From assembly GCA_937896015.1 (NCBI GenBank), contig CALBLR010000090.1, positions 1-6,584 of the forward strand: a stretch of 6,584 nucleotides of DNA, written 5' to 3'. The stretch's first letter is position 1; every line of letters starts with the position of its first letter. Position numbers and translations under genes: made by a program. This stretch comes from an uncultured Prevotellaceae bacterium. Lineage in GTDB: Bacteria > Bacteroidota > Bacteroidia > Bacteroidales > Muribaculaceae. The notes beneath the pieces were generated by a model. It was not told where the DNA came from and ran no database searches. It saw nothing but the letters and a program-made list of their open reading frames with translations. Shown here one piece after another: positions 6,301-6,584 of this stretch.

Positions 6301-6582
6301 TCAACTGCCGGCGCAATTATAGGCAGAACCACACTTGCCGCCTCCACCGGCACATTCGTAGGAAGACCCGCAACGGCCACCGGCACCGGCGCAGCTATAG
6401 GCCGAGCCGCATTTGCCGCCCCCGCCCGAGCACTCGTAGGAAGACCCGCAACGGCCGCCTCCCGACGAGCTGCGGCCCGAGCCGGCACAGCTATAAGCCG
6501 AACCGCACTTGCCGCCTCCGCCAGAGCATTCGTAGGAAGACCCGCAACGGCCGCCTCCCGACGAGCTGCGGCCCGAGCCGGC
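6301..6582 (-). repeat. In-frame 96-bp tandem repeats in the precursor gene
   Basis: Units lie at 6582-6487, 6486-6391 and 6390-6313 (the last 78 bp). The first two are 89 of 96 identical, including a run of about 52 identical bases at their 5' part. Within each unit the two Cys cores are themselves related, giving a half-unit repeat. The array continues past the window edge, so the copy number is unknown. Confidence 0.9.
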
Positions 6583-6584
6583 AC
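6301..6584 (-). CDS. Gly/Ser/Cys-rich tandem-repeat peptide, likely RiPP precursor (5' end outside window)
   Basis: The visible C-terminal 93 residues begin inside a Cys codon at the window edge; the start and any leader lie beyond base 6584. The frame gives two identical 32-residue units and a third, shortened unit (6 residues lost, Ser changed to Ala or Asn at some sites), then Ala-Gly-Ser and TGA. Each unit has two cores, GGRCGSSYEC and GGKCGSAYSC, so there are six cores and twelve Cys with spacing C-x5-C-x6-C-x5-C. The two identical units differ at seven bases, all synonymous third positions, which strongly supports this frame over the Ala/Arg-rich alternative. There are no Trp, Asp or His residues and almost no hydrophobic ones, so it is not a globular domain. 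It is joined by 2 bases to the radical SAM/SPASM gene. The RiPP role is inferred from context; a structural or metal-binding Cys peptide is the alternative. Confidence 0.8.
   Translation of the reverse strand, partial: AGSGRSSSGGGRCGSSYECSGGGGKCGSAYSCAGSGRSSSGGGRCGSSYECSGGGGKCGSAYSCAGAGGRCGSSYECAGGGGKCGSAYNCAGS

Noticed and set aside
6299..6316. TTG start giving the radical SAM protein six extra residues
   Set aside because: It overlaps the precursor's last codons, while the ATG at 6298 sits just after the precursor stop and begins the PqqD-like domain naturally.
6279..6584. Ala/Arg/Pro-rich open frame on the minus strand over the repeat array
   Set aside because: The differences between repeat units are all silent in the Gly/Ser/Cys frame but not constrained in this one, and this frame overlaps the radical SAM start. 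It is a shadow frame.
6301..6584. CRISPR array or satellite DNA
   Set aside because: Repeats are contiguous without unique spacers, keep an open frame and vary only at synonymous sites, so they are coding repeats.

Overview
The window reads as a piece of a Bacteroidales chromosome (phylum Bacteroidota). Three things support this. Promoters have the TAnnTTTG -7 element typical of the phylum. Gene starts lack clear Shine-Dalgarno sequences. The gene content is also characteristic: a half-length GT5 'glycogen synthase' protein followed by a DUF4270 lipoprotein. Coding DNA is G+C rich and the gaps are A+T rich, which would fit a high-GC gut lineage such as Muribaculaceae or Alistipes relatives. 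The genus cannot be fixed from this sequence. All protein genes are on the minus strand, so the natural reading order is from base 6584 to base 1.

In transcription order: (1) the C-terminal 93 residues of a Gly/Ser/Cys-rich tandem-repeat peptide (6584-6301), then after 2 bases a radical SAM/SPASM enzyme with an N-terminal PqqD-like peptide-binding domain (6298-5015). The pair looks like a ribosomally made, post-translationally modified peptide (RiPP) locus: a repeat-bearing precursor and its maturase. (2) A 356-base A+T-rich gap holding the promoter of the next gene and, on the plus strand, a promoter-like element followed about 60 bases later by a strong terminator with no reading frame between them, which is a candidate small RNA. 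(3) A DXS-family thiamine-diphosphate enzyme (4658-2880) whose catalytic residues are kept but whose substrate-phosphate pocket is changed, followed by two hairpins. (4) A secreted alpha/beta hydrolase with a very basic C-terminal tail (2658-1732). (5) A GT5 N-terminal-half protein (1597-794) and a DUF4270 surface-type lipoprotein (727 to beyond base 1), probably one operon.

Genes 2-5 look like ordinary chromosomal genes separated by terminators and promoters. In two gaps the U-run of an intrinsic terminator lies directly against the next gene's -7 box. The most interesting element is the precursor/maturase pair. It has six copies of a G-G-[RK]-C-G-S-[SA]-Y-x-C core arranged in 32-residue units. 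The first two units have identical protein sequence and differ only at synonymous third positions. I do not recognise this as a named RiPP class. The leader, any exporter and any protease would lie past base 6584.
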